Positions 1-10,163 are shown, numbered from the stretch's first letter. The stretch is 64,000 nt of DNA from Bacillus sp. AZ43 (GCA_004570425.1 SPQJ01000003.1:62001-126000); one strand, 5' to 3'. Notes: generated by a model not told the origin, from the letters alone. Numbers and translations are program-made.

Positions 1-1
1 G

Positions 2-718
2 GGTGCCGACTCGCCGTTCGACGAGGCGCAGATGAAGGTCGGCCGCCGGCTGGCCATGAAGATCCTCAACGTCGGCAAGTTCGTGCTGGGGCTGGGCGCG
101 TCGGCGTCGCTGACCGCCTCCGACGTCACCGAGCCGATCGACCGCGCGCTGCTCGCCGGGCTGACCCGCGTCGTCGACGAGGCCACGACGGCGCTCGACG
201 CCTACAACTACACCCGGGCGCTCGAGGTGGCCGAGACCTTCTTCTGGTCGTTCTGCGACGACTACGTGGAGCTGGTGAAGTCCCGGGCCTACCAGTCCGA
301 CGACGCCGCCCGCTCGGCGCAGGCCGCGCTGGCGATCGCCATCGACGTGCAGCTGCGGCTGTTCGCGCCGGTGCTGCCGTTCGTCACCGAGGAGGTCTGG
401 TCGTGGTGGCAGACCGGCTCGGTGCACCGCGCGCCGTGGCCGGTCACCTCGGAGCTGCCCGCGGGCGGCGACCCCGCGGTCGTGACGGCGACGGCCGAGG
501 CGCTGGCCGGCGTCCGCAAGGCGAAGTCGGATGCCAAGGTCTCCATGCGGGCCGACGTCCAGACCGCGACGGTGATCGCGCCCGAGGCGCAGGTTCCGCT
601 GATCGAGGCGGCTCGCGCCGACCTGATCGACGCCGGCCGCATCGCCACGCTGTCGGTGCTCGCCGGGGAGGGCCCGCTGACCGTCGACGTCGTCCTCGCC
701 CCCGTCCCGGAAGCCTGA
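2..718 (+). CDS. valS: Valyl-tRNA synthetase, C-terminal part (5' end outside window)
   Basis: This enzyme charges tRNA-Val with valine in the cytoplasm. Only the C-terminal part (238 residues) is present; the reading frame is open from base 2, so the true start lies upstream. The segment begins just before MKVGRRLAMKILN, the conserved stretch leading into the anticodon-binding domain, and continues through YNYTRALEVAETFFWSFCDD and LRLFAPVLPFVTEEVWSWW, both typical of class Ia ValRS. The remaining tail of about 90 residues carries a lysine- and alanine-rich stretch and is of ordinary length for the end of the protein. It ends at a TGA immediately before a perfect 19-bp hairpin. In many actinobacteria valS lies close to clpX, as here. 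Identification is secure. Confidence 0.97.
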   Translation, partial: GADSPFDEAQMKVGRRLAMKILNVGKFVLGLGASASLTASDVTEPIDRALLAGLTRVVDEATTALDAYNYTRALEVAETFFWSFCDDYVELVKSRAYQSDDAARSAQAALAIAIDVQLRLFAPVLPFVTEEVWSWWQTGSVHRAPWPVTSELPAGGDPAVVTATAEALAGVRKAKSDAKVSMRADVQTATVIAPEAQVPLIEAARADLIDAGRIATLSVLAGEGPLTVDVVLAPVPEA

Positions 719-722
719 GCGT

Positions 723-769
723 GTGCGCTGACGCCCGGTTCTGAGCACCGGAACCGGGCGTCAGCGCAC
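723..769. terminator. Perfect 19-bp inverted repeat between valS and the DUF559 gene
   Basis: The arms 723-741 and 751-769 are exact reverse complements with a 9-base loop. It lies 4 bases after the valS stop and contains the stop codon of the minus-strand DUF559 gene, so it could end transcription from both sides. There is no U-tract. A closely related but imperfect copy lies at 1752-1798. Confidence 0.7.
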
Positions 770-1678
770 CCCGTCGAGTCCCATGAGCCGGCGGCGGGCG
801 GCGTATGCGGCCAGGATGTCCCGCCGACAGAGCTCCGGCGCGCCCGTGAGCCGGCGGAACCCGAAGCGGAGGGTCTGCCATCCGATGGTGGCGGACAGCG
901 CGTCGCGCCGGATGTCGCGCTCCCGCTGGTCGCGTGACCCGTGCCAGGCGGCGCCGTCCATCTCGACGGCGAGCTTCACCTCGTCGTAGGCGGCATCCAG
1001 CACGAACGTCTCACCGCCCACGAGGACGCGTCGCTGTTGCACGTACGGAGGCATGCCCGGTCCCCTCAGCACGGTGAGGCAACCCCAGATCTCCAGTTCG
1101 CTCTGGCAGCCGTCCGACAGGAGGCCCACGAGTTCAGCCAGTGCCCCGCGGGAGCGGAGGGTGGGGCGTCGTTCCAGCTCGGCGAACAGATCGGCGGGCC
1201 GGCAGAGCCGACGACGCACTGCGCCGATGGCGGCAGCCCGGATGTCCGCCCGGGTCAGCCCGGCCGAGGCGCCCCATGTGTCGACGACAGCACGCTCCAC
1301 ACAGGAGACCGGGAGACCTTCGACGCGTCGGACGCTGTCGTCGAGCGCCCGTGTCCGGTGGAGGACGATGCCCGCGGTCCCCCGCCCGCTGCGCGCGTGC
1401 CCCACGGTGAGGTGGATAGGACCTCCCGGAGGCGCCAGCTCCCAGAGGGCGAGGGCGGATCGGTGGCTCACGACGCCGCCGGTGGCGTGCACCGCGGCCT
1501 CGAGCCGGATCCGCCACTCCCCCGCGGCGGAGGGCAGGGCGTAGATCCCGGGCTGGATTCGGCGGAGCCGCCCACCGCCGACCCAGCTCGCCACCGTCTT
1601 GCGGTCGACGCGCGCGATCAACGCCTCCCAGGTGGTCCATCCGTCCGGTCCGACCACCGCTTCGACCTCGTGCGCCAC
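761..1678 (-). CDS. DUF559-domain protein (AbiEi-like N-terminus)
   Basis: A 305-residue protein of a type very common in actinobacteria. The N-terminal half looks like the winged-helix region of AbiEi-type antitoxins (RVDRKTVASWVGGGRLRRI, then RSALALWEL). The C-terminal part from about residue 225 matches the DUF559 domain, a Vsr/PD-(D/E)XK-like nuclease fold: LDAAYDEVKLAVEMDGAAWH is followed by ERDIRRDALSATIGWQTLRF. Whether it cuts DNA, and any partner toxin, cannot be told; no AbiEii-type gene is next to it. It is convergent with valS, its stop lies inside the shared hairpin, and a second related palindrome lies about 75 bases upstream of its start. This pattern suggests a gene inserted between otherwise syntenic valS and clpX. 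Confidence 0.75.
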   Translation of the reverse strand: MAHEVEAVVGPDGWTTWEALIARVDRKTVASWVGGGRLRRIQPGIYALPSAAGEWRIRLEAAVHATGGVVSHRSALALWELAPPGGPIHLTVGHARSGRGTAGIVLHRTRALDDSVRRVEGLPVSCVERAVVDTWGASAGLTRADIRAAAIGAVRRRLCRPADLFAELERRPTLRSRGALAELVGLLSDGCQSELEIWGCLTVLRGPGMPPYVQQRRVLVGGETFVLDAAYDEVKLAVEMDGAAWHGSRDQRERDIRRDALSATIGWQTLRFGFRRLTGAPELCRRDILAAYAARRRLMGLDGVR

Positions 1679-1751
1679 GGCGTCGAGCTTCGGCCGCGGC
1701 GGCCCTCCTCAGGCTGCTCAACGAGCATCTGTGGACAGCGGCACCCAGCGT

Positions 1752-1798
1752 GTGCGCTGACGCCCAGTTTTGCCTTGCCGAACCGGGCGTGAGCGCAC
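1752..1798. repeat. Imperfect copy of the valS-end palindrome
   Basis: Arms 1752-1769 and 1781-1798 pair except at two positions. The sequence is nearly the same as the hairpin at 723-769 (both begin GTGCGCTGACGCCC). The two copies bracket the DUF559 gene. It may act as a terminator or be a dispersed palindromic repeat of the genome. Confidence 0.65.
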
Positions 1799-1818
1799 GC
1801 ACTCCGGCCCAGAACGCA

Positions 1819-1850
1819 ACGAGCCCGCCCCCGGACGGGGACGGGCTCGT
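1819..1850 (-). terminator. Terminator hairpin after clpX
   Basis: The outer arms, ACGAGCCCG and CGGGCTCGT, are complementary and enclose a second GC-rich pairing. It lies 13 bases beyond the clpX stop on the minus strand. Confidence 0.7.
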
Positions 1851-1862
1851 CGACGTGTCAGA

Positions 1863-3137
<1,275 letters not shown>

Positions 3138-3440
3138 CTGCTGACCTCCACCTGTGATTCGCCGGCCCCGGTCCCAGGGCCCGCGTCTTGATTCTTGCCG
3201 CTCTGCCTCTGCTCGGCCTCAACTTTTCGGACTTCTCCGAGAGGCGCTTCCCCCAGCCGGGGATCGGGCGTCCGCAGACCGTAACCCCCGCTGCCGACGT
3301 CGCCGGGCAATGACTCACCCGGTTCCGGCGACCGTCCCACTTCTGTCTCGTGGGTGCCCTCTGCCCCTTCGTGCTCGACCCCCTCGACGGTACGGGCCGG
3401 AGGTGCGACACGCGCAATCTCCGGCCCGTACCGATCGTGA
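3138..3440. other. clpP2-clpX intergenic region
   Basis: About 300 bases with no convincing gene. On the minus strand it should hold the clpX promoter and Shine-Dalgarno (near 3138-3155) and the clpP2 terminator at its right end. I could not pick out a confident -35/-10 pair. Confidence 0.6.
3389..3432 (-). terminator. Terminator hairpin after clpP2
   Basis: A perfect 14-bp stem (GGTACGGGCCGGAG pairing with CTCCGGCCCGTACC) lies 8 bases beyond the clpP2 stop. It separates clpP1-clpP2 from clpX. Confidence 0.8.
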
Positions 3441-4070
3441 TCAGACTCCGGGGAGGGCGTTGAGCTTCCGGCTCTCGATCAGCTCGTCGACGATCCCGTA
3501 CTCCTTGGCCTGGGCCGCGGTGAGGATCTTGTCGCGGTCGATGTCCTGCCGGACCTGCTCGACCGGCCGGCCCGTGTGCCGCGACAGGATCTCCTCCATC
3601 TGCGACCGCACGCGCTGGATCTCGGCGGCGTGGATCTCCAGGTCGGAGACCTGGCCGCCCGCCTCGCCCGACGGCTGGTGGATCAGCACCCGGGAGTAGG
3701 GCAGGGCGAGGCGCTTGCCCGGCGTCCCGGCGGCGAGCAGGACGGCGGCGGCCGAGGCTGCCTGGCCCATGCACACGGTCTGGATGTCGGGGCGGACGAA
3801 CATCATCGTGTCGTAGATCGCCATCAGCGACGTGAACGAGCCGCCGGGCGAGTTGATGTACATCTTGATGTCGCGGTCGGGGTCGGTGGACTCCAGCGTG
3901 ATGAGCTGGGCCATGACGTCGTTGGCCGACGCGTCGTCGATCTGCACCCCGAGGAAGATGATGCGTTCCTCGAAGAGCTTGTTGTAGGGGTTGGACTCCT
4001 TCATGCCGTAGCTCGTGCGCTCCACGAAGGAAGGCAGCACGTAACGGCTGGAGGGCATCTGGAAGCTCAT
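3441..4070 (-). CDS. clpP2: ATP-dependent Clp protease proteolytic subunit ClpP2
   Basis: A 209-residue serine protease subunit that forms the mixed ClpP1P2 tetradecamer with its neighbour and degrades substrates unfolded by ClpX or ClpC. The catalytic serine is Ser106 (in [10 protein letters not shown]) and the histidine is His131 (in RVLIHQPSG); an aspartate lies near residue 180. The N-terminal stretch [16 protein letters not shown] is typical of the actinobacterial ClpP2 form. It follows clpP1 after 22 bases and is very likely co-transcribed with it. A terminator follows directly. Confidence 0.96.
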   Translation of the reverse strand: MSFQMPSSRYVLPSFVERTSYGMKESNPYNKLFEERIIFLGVQIDDASANDVMAQLITLESTDPDRDIKMYINSPGGSFTSLMAIYDTMMFVRPDIQTVCMGQAASAAAVLLAAGTPGKRLALPYSRVLIHQPSGEAGGQVSDLEIHAAEIQRVRSQMEEILSRHTGRPVEQVRQDIDRDKILTAAQAKEYGIVDELIESRKLNALPGV

Positions 4071-4092
4071 GGTGGTCAGGTCCTCCGAACCC

Positions 4093-4731
4093 TCAGTTGT
4101 CGGTGACGGGGTTGCTGCTGCCGGTCATGGTGGCGCGGCTGACCACGTGGTCGACCATCCCGTACTCGAGGGCCTCCTGCGCGGTGAACCAGCGGTCGCG
4201 GTCGGAGTCCTTCTCGATCTGCTCGACCGACTGACCGGTGTGCTGCGACTGCAGCTCGTTGAGCTCCCGCTTGGTGCGGCGGAACAGGTCGGCCTGGATG
4301 GCGATGTCGGCCGCGGTGCCGCCGACGCCGGCCGACGGCTGGTGCATCATGATCCGCGCGTGCGGCAGGGCGTAGCGCTTGCCCGGCGTGCCGGCGGTGA
4401 GCAGGAACTGCCCCATCGATGCGGCGAGCCCCATGCCGTAGGTGGCGACGTCGCAGTCGATGAACTGCATCGTGTCGTAGATGGCCATCCCGGCGCTGAC
4501 CGAGCCACCGGGCGAGTTGATGTACAGGTGGATGTCGCGCTTGGGGTCCTCGGCGGACAGCAGCAGCATCTGGGCGGCCAGCTGGTTGGCGATGACGTCG
4601 TCCACCTGGCTGCCCAGGAAGATGATGCGCTCGCGCAGCAGGCGCTCGTAGACCGAGTCGTTGAGGTTCATCCCCCCGGCAGCGGCACGCATCAGCGGCG
4701 CGCCCGCCGGGTCGGAATTGGTGATGCTCAC
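4093..4731 (-). CDS. clpP1: ATP-dependent Clp protease proteolytic subunit ClpP1
   Basis: A 212-residue ClpP subunit, first gene of the clpP1-clpP2 pair. The catalytic residues are Ser105 (in [10 protein letters not shown]) and His130 (in [13 protein letters not shown]). The first 20 residues could be a propeptide or the start could be internal (Met14 or Met21), because the conserved core begins at about [19 protein letters not shown]. The 246-base gap to tig contains a tig terminator and presumably the clpP promoter. Actinobacterial clpP operons are usually controlled by ClgR; I did not find a clear ClgR box. Confidence 0.95.
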   Translation of the reverse strand: MSITNSDPAGAPLMRAAAGGMNLNDSVYERLLRERIIFLGSQVDDVIANQLAAQMLLLSAEDPKRDIHLYINSPGGSVSAGMAIYDTMQFIDCDVATYGMGLAASMGQFLLTAGTPGKRYALPHARIMMHQPSAGVGGTAADIAIQADLFRRTKRELNELQSQHTGQSVEQIEKDSDRDRWFTAQEALEYGMVDHVVSRATMTGSSNPVTDN

Positions 4732-4923
4732 GGGTGCGGTGACCTCCGTAGAACTGTCTGAGCAGTCGGTCTCGGTGGGTGGTACGGGCCTCGGTCGGCC
4801 CTCCGGAAGGGGGTACCCCCCGGTGATCGCCTGAGTCCTGTCGACCCTAACGCGGACCTCCGACGACGCAGTCCCTGTCGGGGCGGTGTTCGCCGACGGC
4901 GCAGCGGTCGGCCCGGAAAGCGG

Positions 4924-4959
4924 CGACGCCGCCCTGCCCGGAAGGGCAGGACGGCGTCG
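4924..4959 (-). terminator. Terminator hairpin after tig
   Basis: Arms rich in GC (CGACGCC-GCCCTGCCC against GGGCAGG-A-CGGCGTCG) with a GGAA tetraloop, 18 bases past the tig stop on the minus strand. Confidence 0.8.
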
Positions 4960-4977
4960 TCCGGGCTCAGGAGCCGA

Positions 4978-6357
4978 TCAGGCGTTCCCGGTCTCCTCGT
5001 CGGCCGGCTCCTCGGCGGCCTGGGCGGGACGCACGGTCTGGGGGCGCAGGGCCTCCAGGTCGACGACGTTGCCCGAGGCGTCGGTGATCGTCGCCTGCTC
5101 CAGGAGCTGGGCCAGCGTCTTGGTGCGGCGCACGTCGGCGACGAACTCGGCGATGTTGTTGCCCTGCTGCAGCTGCTGGGCGTACTGCTCCGGGCTCATC
5201 CGGCTGCGCTGCGCCTGCGCCATGATCTGCGCGGAGAGGTCGTCGTTGTCGACAGTGACCTCACGGGCGTCGGCGATCGCGTCGAGGATGAACTGCGTCT
5301 TGACCGCCTGCTCGACGTTCTTCCGCTGCTCGGCGTCGTACTCCTCGCGGCTCTGGCCACCCGACATCGACAGGAACGTGTCCCAGTCCATGCCGGCCTG
5401 CCGCAGCTCGCGCTCGAAGGCCTGGTTGCGCCACTCGATCTCGCGCTCGACGAGGTTCTCCGGCATCGGCACCTCGACGGTCTCGATGAGGTGCTCGACG
5501 ATCTTGTCGCGGGCCTGCGCGCCCTGGCCGAGGGCCTTGGTGCGCGCCAGGCGGGTGCGGACGTCCTCGCGCAGCTCGGCGAGGGTGTCGAACTCGCTCG
5601 CGGTCTGGGCGAACTCGTCGTCCAGCTCCGGGAGCTCCTTCTCCTTCACCGACTTCACGGTGACGGTGACCTCGGCGTCCTGACCGGCGTTCGGGCCGGA
5701 GAGGAGCGCGGTGGTGAAGGTCTTCGACTCGTCGGCCGACAGGCCGACGACGGCCTCGTCCAGGCCCTGCATGAGGCTGCCGGAGCCGACCTCGTACGAC
5801 ATGCCCGTGGTGGAGCCGTCCTCCAGGACCTCGCCGTCCAGCTTGGCCTCGAGGTCGATGGAGACGAAGTCGCCCTCCTGGGCGGGGCGGTCGACACCGG
5901 TGAGCATGCCGAAGCGCTCGCGCATGGCGTCGATCTGCTTGTCGATGTCCTCGTCGGACACCTCGACGTCGTCCACGGTGACGGCGATGCTGTCCAGCTC
6001 CGGCAGCGTGAGCTGCGGGGCGACGTCGACCTCGGCGGTGAAGGCGAGGGTGTCGTTGTCGTCGAGGCGGGTCACCTCGATCTCGGGCTGGCCGAGCACG
6101 CGCACCTGGTTCTCGCGGACGACCTCGGAGTAGACCTCGGGGATCGCGTGCTGCACGACCTGCTCCAGGACGACGGGGCGCCCGATCCGCTGGTCGAGGA
6201 CCCGGTTCGGGACCTTGCCGGGACGGAAGCCGGGCACGCGCACCTGCTTGCCGAGCTCCTTGTAGACCTCACCGAAAGCGTGGTCCAGGTCCCCCCAGGG
6301 CACCTCGATCGCCATCCGGACCCGCGTGGGGCCCAGTTCCTCGATGGTGCTCTTCAC
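4978..6357 (-). CDS. tig: Trigger factor (ribosome-bound chaperone)
   Basis: Trigger factor binds nascent chains at the ribosome exit tunnel and has peptidyl-prolyl isomerase activity. I place the start at a GTG giving VKSTIEELGPTRVRMAIEVP, the normal N-terminus of actinobacterial trigger factors; a GAGGAG lies 9 bases upstream. The frame is open further up, but that extension has no family counterpart. The 459-residue product has the ribosome-binding domain (about 1-145, with GFRPGKVPNRVLDQR near the signature), the FKBP-type isomerase domain (about 155-245) and the C-terminal helical chaperone domain. The acidic tail ending in AEEPADEETGNA is common in this group. It sits upstream of clpP1 as in most actinobacteria. 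Confidence 0.96.
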   Translation of the reverse strand: MKSTIEELGPTRVRMAIEVPWGDLDHAFGEVYKELGKQVRVPGFRPGKVPNRVLDQRIGRPVVLEQVVQHAIPEVYSEVVRENQVRVLGQPEIEVTRLDDNDTLAFTAEVDVAPQLTLPELDSIAVTVDDVEVSDEDIDKQIDAMRERFGMLTGVDRPAQEGDFVSIDLEAKLDGEVLEDGSTTGMSYEVGSGSLMQGLDEAVVGLSADESKTFTTALLSGPNAGQDAEVTVTVKSVKEKELPELDDEFAQTASEFDTLAELREDVRTRLARTKALGQGAQARDKIVEHLIETVEVPMPENLVEREIEWRNQAFERELRQAGMDWDTFLSMSGGQSREEYDAEQRKNVEQAVKTQFILDAIADAREVTVDNDDLSAQIMAQAQRSRMSPEQYAQQLQQGNNIAEFVADVRRTKTLAQLLEQATITDASGNVVDLEALRPQTVRPAQAAEEPADEETGNA

Positions 6358-6486
6358 AGCGCAGTGCTCCTCGGTACAGACGGTGGGATGGGCGTCGGGC
6401 AGGTCGGACGACGCCGGTCGACCCACGAGTCTACGGACGTCGTGGGCGTCGGCGGGGCGGCGGGATGCGACTACCCGTCGTCCTGG

Positions 6487-6563
6487 TGGTCGGGGTGACA
6501 GGATTTGAACCTGCGGCCCCCTGCTCCCAAAGCAGGTGCGCTACCAAGCTGCGCCACACCCCG
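6487..6563 (-). tRNA. tRNA-Pro (anticodon TGG)
   Basis: The minus-strand sequence folds as a complete cloverleaf: acceptor CGGGGTG/CACCCCG, anticodon stem CCTGC/GCAGG with loop TTTGGGA (anticodon TGG), and T-arm with GTTCAAATC. The CCA end is encoded, giving 77 bases. Confidence 0.96.
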
Positions 6564-6600
6564 CGGCCGGGCCGAGTCTAGGCGGGTGCCCGTCCGGGCC

Positions 6601-6816
6601 TCACGTTCCGCCGCCCGGCACCACCAGGTCGGGATCGATGAGCCGCGGGTCGACGCCGATCAGCTGCCACGGCGCGACCGTGGCCGCGCAGGCTCCCGAG
6701 CTCACCAGCGGGTCGGTGGCGACGACGGCGCGCGCCTCGTCGAGCGAGTCGCAGCGGAGCACGTACGCGGCGTCGTCCTCACCGAGCGGCCCGCCCATCA
6801 GGTCCAGGACGTACAC
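6601..6816 (-). CDS. YCII-related domain protein (short)
   Basis: A 71-residue protein with the C-terminal half of a YCII (dimeric alpha/beta barrel, ferredoxin-like) domain: LRCDSLDEARAVVATDPLVS matches the conserved region with the DP dipeptide. Family members are usually 90-100 residues, so this one is short at the N-terminus. The start is a GTG that lies 5 bases after the amidase stop on the same strand, so the two are probably translated from one message. YCII proteins have no settled general function; a link to the amidase is only positional. Confidence 0.7.
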   Translation of the reverse strand: MYVLDLMGGPLGEDDAAYVLRCDSLDEARAVVATDPLVSSGACAATVAPWQLIGVDPRLIDPDLVVPGGGT

Positions 6817-6821
6817 GGCAG

Positions 6822-8273
6822 CTACGCCGAGACGGCGGGACGGCGGTCGGCCCACGGCGCCGCCTCCTCGAGCGCGGCGGCCACCCGGACCAGCACGTCC
6901 TCGCGCCCGTACGCGGCCACCAGCTGGACGCCGACCGGCAGGCCCTCGTCCGTCCAGTGCAGCGGCAGGCTGATCGCCGGCTGCCCGGTGACGTTGAACT
7001 GGGCCGTGTACGGGATGAAGCTGTTGATCCGCCGGCCCTCCTGCTCGGGGCCCTCGGCCGTGAACCAGCCCAGCTCGGGTGGGGGCGCGCCCACCGTCGG
7101 CGTGACGAGCAGGTCGAAGCCCTGACCGCCGTCCTCCGGGAGGGCCCACCAGGCGGCCATCCGGCGGGTCCAGCGGCCGAGCACGTGCCGGGCCCCGAGG
7201 TAGTCCTCGGCGGTCATCCGCTGGCCGGCAGCCCGGTAGGCGGCGTTGCGTGGTTCGAGCTCGTCGTCGCGGACGGGCCGACCGAGCACCCGCTCGAAGG
7301 CGGAGATCGTCAGGGCGGTGTCACCGGCGATCGTGACGTTGAAGAACCGACCGAACTGCGGGTCGAACATCGCGTCGGGCGTGCCCGGTTCGACCGAGCA
7401 GCCGAGATCCTCGAGAAGCCGGCCGGCCCGCTCCACCGCGGCACGGCACTGCGGATGGTCCAGGTAGCGCTCCCCCGGGTCGACGTCGAGCAGCCCGACC
7501 CGCAGCCGCCCGACGGGGGCGCCGACCTCCTGCACCAGCGGCCGGGCGAACGGCGGAGCGACGTACGGGTCGCCCGGCATCGGCCGGCCGATGGCGTCGA
7601 GCACGGCCGCGGTGTCGCGCACCGAGCGGGTGACCACGCCGTCGATCGTGGCGCCCGCCCAGCTCTCGCCGACGTCGGGGCCCTGGCTCACGCGGGCCCG
7701 GGTCGGCTTGAGGCCCACGAGCCCGCACTCGCTGGCGGGGATGCGGATGGAGCCTCCGCCGTCGCTGGCGTGCGCCACCGGCACGAGGCCCGCCGCGACC
7801 GCAGCCGCCGAGCCGCCGCTGGAGCCGCCCGTGGAGCGGCCGACGTCGTAGGGGTTGCGTGCCGGGCCGTTCGCGTGCGGCTCGGTGGTGACCGTCGTGC
7901 CGAGCTCCGGGACGTTCGTGCGGCCCAGCGGCACGAAGCCGGCGGCGCGGAAGTGCCGCGCCAGGTAGCTCTCGGTCGGCCAGCACCAGGCCGCCTCCCG
8001 GAGGACCGAGGTGCCGTAGTGGGTCGCCTCACCGGCGAGGTGGCAGCCCATGTCCTTCAGCAGCATGGGGACGCCGCGGAACGGACCGTCGGGCAGCTCG
8101 CCGGCGGCCTCCGCGCGCGCCGCGTCGAAGCGGTCCCGCACGACGGCGTCGATCTCCGGGTTCACCCGCTGGACGCGCTCGATGGCGGCCTCGACGAGCT
8201 CGGCCGGGCTGACGTCGCCGTTGCGGACCAGTTCCGCCTGCGCGGTGGCGTCGAGCCACGTGGTGTCAGTCAC
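6822..8273 (-). CDS. Amidase (amidase-signature family)
   Basis: A 483-residue hydrolase of the amidase-signature family, which cleaves carboxamide bonds with a Ser-cisSer-Lys triad. The triad is visible as Lys73 (VPMLLKDMG), Ser151 in the GGSSGGS motif and Ser175 in [18 protein letters not shown] and the [10 protein letters not shown] segment are also typical. No GatA partner genes (gatB or gatC) are nearby, so it is unlikely to be the tRNA amidotransferase subunit; the substrate cannot be told. It is the last chromosomal gene before the element's tRNA-Gly target and is divergent from it. Confidence 0.92.
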   Translation of the reverse strand: MTDTTWLDATAQAELVRNGDVSPAELVEAAIERVQRVNPEIDAVVRDRFDAARAEAAGELPDGPFRGVPMLLKDMGCHLAGEATHYGTSVLREAAWCWPTESYLARHFRAAGFVPLGRTNVPELGTTVTTEPHANGPARNPYDVGRSTGGSSGGSAAAVAAGLVPVAHASDGGGSIRIPASECGLVGLKPTRARVSQGPDVGESWAGATIDGVVTRSVRDTAAVLDAIGRPMPGDPYVAPPFARPLVQEVGAPVGRLRVGLLDVDPGERYLDHPQCRAAVERAGRLLEDLGCSVEPGTPDAMFDPQFGRFFNVTIAGDTALTISAFERVLGRPVRDDELEPRNAAYRAAGQRMTAEDYLGARHVLGRWTRRMAAWWALPEDGGQGFDLLVTPTVGAPPPELGWFTAEGPEQEGRRINSFIPYTAQFNVTGQPAISLPLHWTDEGLPVGVQLVAAYGREDVLVRVAAALEEAAPWADRRPAVSA

Positions 8274-8354
8274 GGACCGGACGCTAGTGACCCGGGCCGA
8301 CGGGCGCCCACCGGTTACCCGGGCACCCGGACCGTTAGGCTATCGGGGCACCTC

Positions 8355-8428
8355 GCGGGTGTAGCTCAATGGTAGAGCCCCAGCCTTCCAAGCTGGCCAT
8401 GCCGGTTCGATCCCGGTCACCCGCTCCA
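8355..8428 (+). tRNA. tRNA-Gly (anticodon TCC), integration target
   Basis: Complete cloverleaf: acceptor GCGGGTG/CACCCGC, D-arm GCTC/GAGC, anticodon stem CCAGC/GCTGG with loop CTTCCAA (anticodon TCC), T-stem GCCGG/CCGGT, and an encoded CCA. The 3' part, from the anticodon stem on, is repeated at 63836-63884. This is the usual sign of a tyrosine-integrase element that inserts in a tRNA gene and restores it. Confidence 0.96.
8379..8427 (+). other. attL (tRNA-Gly 3' part)
   Basis: Left copy of the 49-base direct repeat. The first 17 bases (CCCAGCCTTCCAAGCTG, anticodon stem and loop) are identical to the right copy, as are the last 11. Six differences lie in the variable loop and T-arm. The crossover probably falls in the anticodon-stem block. 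Confidence 0.8.
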
Positions 8429-8468
8429 CGTTTCGACCAGCTCGTATGCCAGTTATCCCAGCTCAGCA

Positions 8469-8563
8469 GTGCCTCGGCGCTGAGTTCGTGCCTCAGTGAT
8501 ACCGACCCCTGTTGGCCGCTGACCACCCGATTTGACCGGTGCTTAAGGCACGGATAAGGCACG
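8469..8563. promoter_or_regulatory. Left-end AGGCAC boxes (likely integrase/Xis arm sites)
   Basis: Two direct TAAGGCACG boxes at 8544-8552 and 8555-8563 are exactly 11 bp apart. Two boxes in the opposite orientation (GTGCCTC) lie at 8469-8475 and 8488-8494. A similar 11-bp pair occurs at the right end (63769-63788). In tyrosine-recombinase elements such repeats flanking the core are arm-type binding sites; that role is inferred here. Confidence 0.55.
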
Positions 8564-8682
8564 ACCTCGAGCGGCCCAAGCTGCAAACGCGTTGTCCTAT
8601 GACTCGCTGCACTGCCGGGTGAAACCGGCTCTTCTTACTCGAGGTGGCCGTCGGCTGGGCGTCAGGGCTCCGGGGATCGCCG

Positions 8683-9684
8683 TCATGTGTCGAGGAAGTC
8701 CCATTCGCTGCCGAGGACCCAGCGCAGGGCCGAAAGCTTTCCGTTGAGCATCCCGAGCTCGGAATCCGTGTACGGGCCCAGCTGACCAGGCTCTGTGTAC
8801 AGCCCTTCAACACGCCGGCGCCCTGGCCCTGCAATCGCGAGTAGGCGCTCCAGCTCGGCGTCGTCCCCAACGTCCTCGAGCCGGTACTCGTGTTGGAGGG
8901 AGCGGTGGTACCAGATGCGGTCGAACAGCTCCCGTTCTGCCTCCACGATCTCGTCCAGCCGTCGGGGCTCCTCCTCGAAGTAGGTCTCCGCGAACAGCTC
9001 TTCAATCTCGTCGCCGAAGTAGTCCAGGAGGACTTGATTGAGGCCGTCGACTCCCAGGCCGTAGGTCGACCCCTCCACTGCGAACAGACCGGCGAGGTCA
9101 GGATGCGGCTGCCGCGCGTCTCCGCCGGGCATGGAGAAGTCGTCGCTGTTGCTCGTGATGAACGCGTGCGGCTCGTGGTCCAGGTCGACGCCGCGGAGAG
9201 TCGTTTCGTAGAGCTCGATGAGCAAGGCGTCGGCGACACTGTTGCGGGACCGGTGGAACGGCGCCTGCTTCAACAGGCCGCGCTCGACCACCCCGCGTTT
9301 CTCTTCGTCCCCTGGCTCGAGGCCACGGCCGGCTCGGAGCAGGTCGAGCACCTCGTCGAAGTTGCGGGTCGTCATGGCTCCGATGAGCGGCACATGGCGG
9401 GCAAGATCCGTGATGACGTTGAGCGCCTGCTCGTTGTCCGAGCCGCCGTAGTCGTCGAGGTCTTGCTTGATGAGCCTGAACCGCTGGGCGATGCTCGCCG
9501 TCATCGACGTCTCAACCCGATCTCGGTTCCGCTCGAACTCGTCGATGACGAGTCGTGGGACGAGCAGCTCGACCTGCCCCTGGTGAACGAGTACTCGGAG
9601 CGCGACGATCCAGCGCTGCCCGTCGCGGCGCTTGCACAGGTCCAGCCAGGTGGAGGTGTCAACGAGCAGACGTAGCACGACCAC
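8683..9684 (-). CDS. PIN-like (DUF4935-type) protein
   Basis: About 333 residues. The N-terminus VLRLLVDTSTWLDLCKRR is a PIN-domain first strand with its acidic residue, and FHRSRNSVADALLIELYE followed by FITSNSDDFSMPGGD has the later acidic residues expected of the metal-binding RNase site. The layout resembles DUF4935 proteins. The start is one of two close GTG codons (9684 or 9678); the frame is open much further upstream but that part is low-complexity and not protein-like. It is the first gene inside the element. PIN nucleases usually act as toxins or defence RNases; no antitoxin is next to it. Confidence 0.65.
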   Translation of the reverse strand: MVVLRLLVDTSTWLDLCKRRDGQRWIVALRVLVHQGQVELLVPRLVIDEFERNRDRVETSMTASIAQRFRLIKQDLDDYGGSDNEQALNVITDLARHVPLIGAMTTRNFDEVLDLLRAGRGLEPGDEEKRGVVERGLLKQAPFHRSRNSVADALLIELYETTLRGVDLDHEPHAFITSNSDDFSMPGGDARQPHPDLAGLFAVEGSTYGLGVDGLNQVLLDYFGDEIEELFAETYFEEEPRRLDEIVEAERELFDRIWYHRSLQHEYRLEDVGDDAELERLLAIAGPGRRRVEGLYTEPGQLGPYTDSELGMLNGKLSALRWVLGSEWDFLDT

Positions 9685-9710
9685 ACCGTATGGCCTACCC
9701 AGGAGGCGAC

Positions 9711-9782
9711 ATGGCCCAGTTGACCGAGGAGCAGAATGCTCAGCGAGCGGCCGCCCGGCGCCGCACTGCCAGGCCGTCTTGA
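9711..9782 (+). CDS. Possible 23-residue ORF or gene remnant
   Basis: ATG preceded by AGGAGG at 7 bases spacing, encoding MAQLTEEQNAQRAAARRRTA and three more residues before a TGA. The excellent ribosome site with a very short frame suggests the 5' end of a gene that has since been cut off. No family recognised. Confidence 0.3.
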   Translation: MAQLTEEQNAQRAAARRRTARPS

Positions 9783-9784
9783 TC

Positions 9785-10163
9785 GCGTTCATAGCAGTTC
9801 GTCGCAGTTCCATAAGCCGTTTGAACAGCGGATAATTACGGCCGCGCACGGCGACGAATGACCGTGAACGCGGCCAACTGCAACCACAACTGCAACCGGT
9901 TCTGGAGCGCAAGGGCGCCCGACCGGGGCCGTCCAAGACCTGAGTGATGTCACTAATCGGCGACGCAGCCGGTGAGTTGTCCAGCAAGATCATGATACCG
10001 ACGCCGGTTGAGGCGTCGTCGACGTCACGTAATACCGGCGTCCCCGCCATCGCGACCCGCGTTCGCTCCTCTGGCCCTGCGCTTGCCCTTGAGCCCAGAG
10101 AACCGAACCCGGCCCAGGTGCCATCACGGTCTGTACACAAATGGATCTGGTGGCGCCCGCGGG
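9785..10163. other. Non-coding stretch
   Basis: About 380 bases without a supportable gene. It is less GC-rich at its left end and contains a short tandem copy of AACTGCAACC near 9878-9897. Its right end abuts the 3' end of the DUF4062 gene. No clear promoter or RNA gene seen. Confidence 0.5.

Noticed and set aside
4978-6426. Trigger factor starting at the first in-frame ATG (482 residues)
   Set aside because: The extra 23 residues have no family counterpart, and the GTG at 6357 has a proper Shine-Dalgarno.
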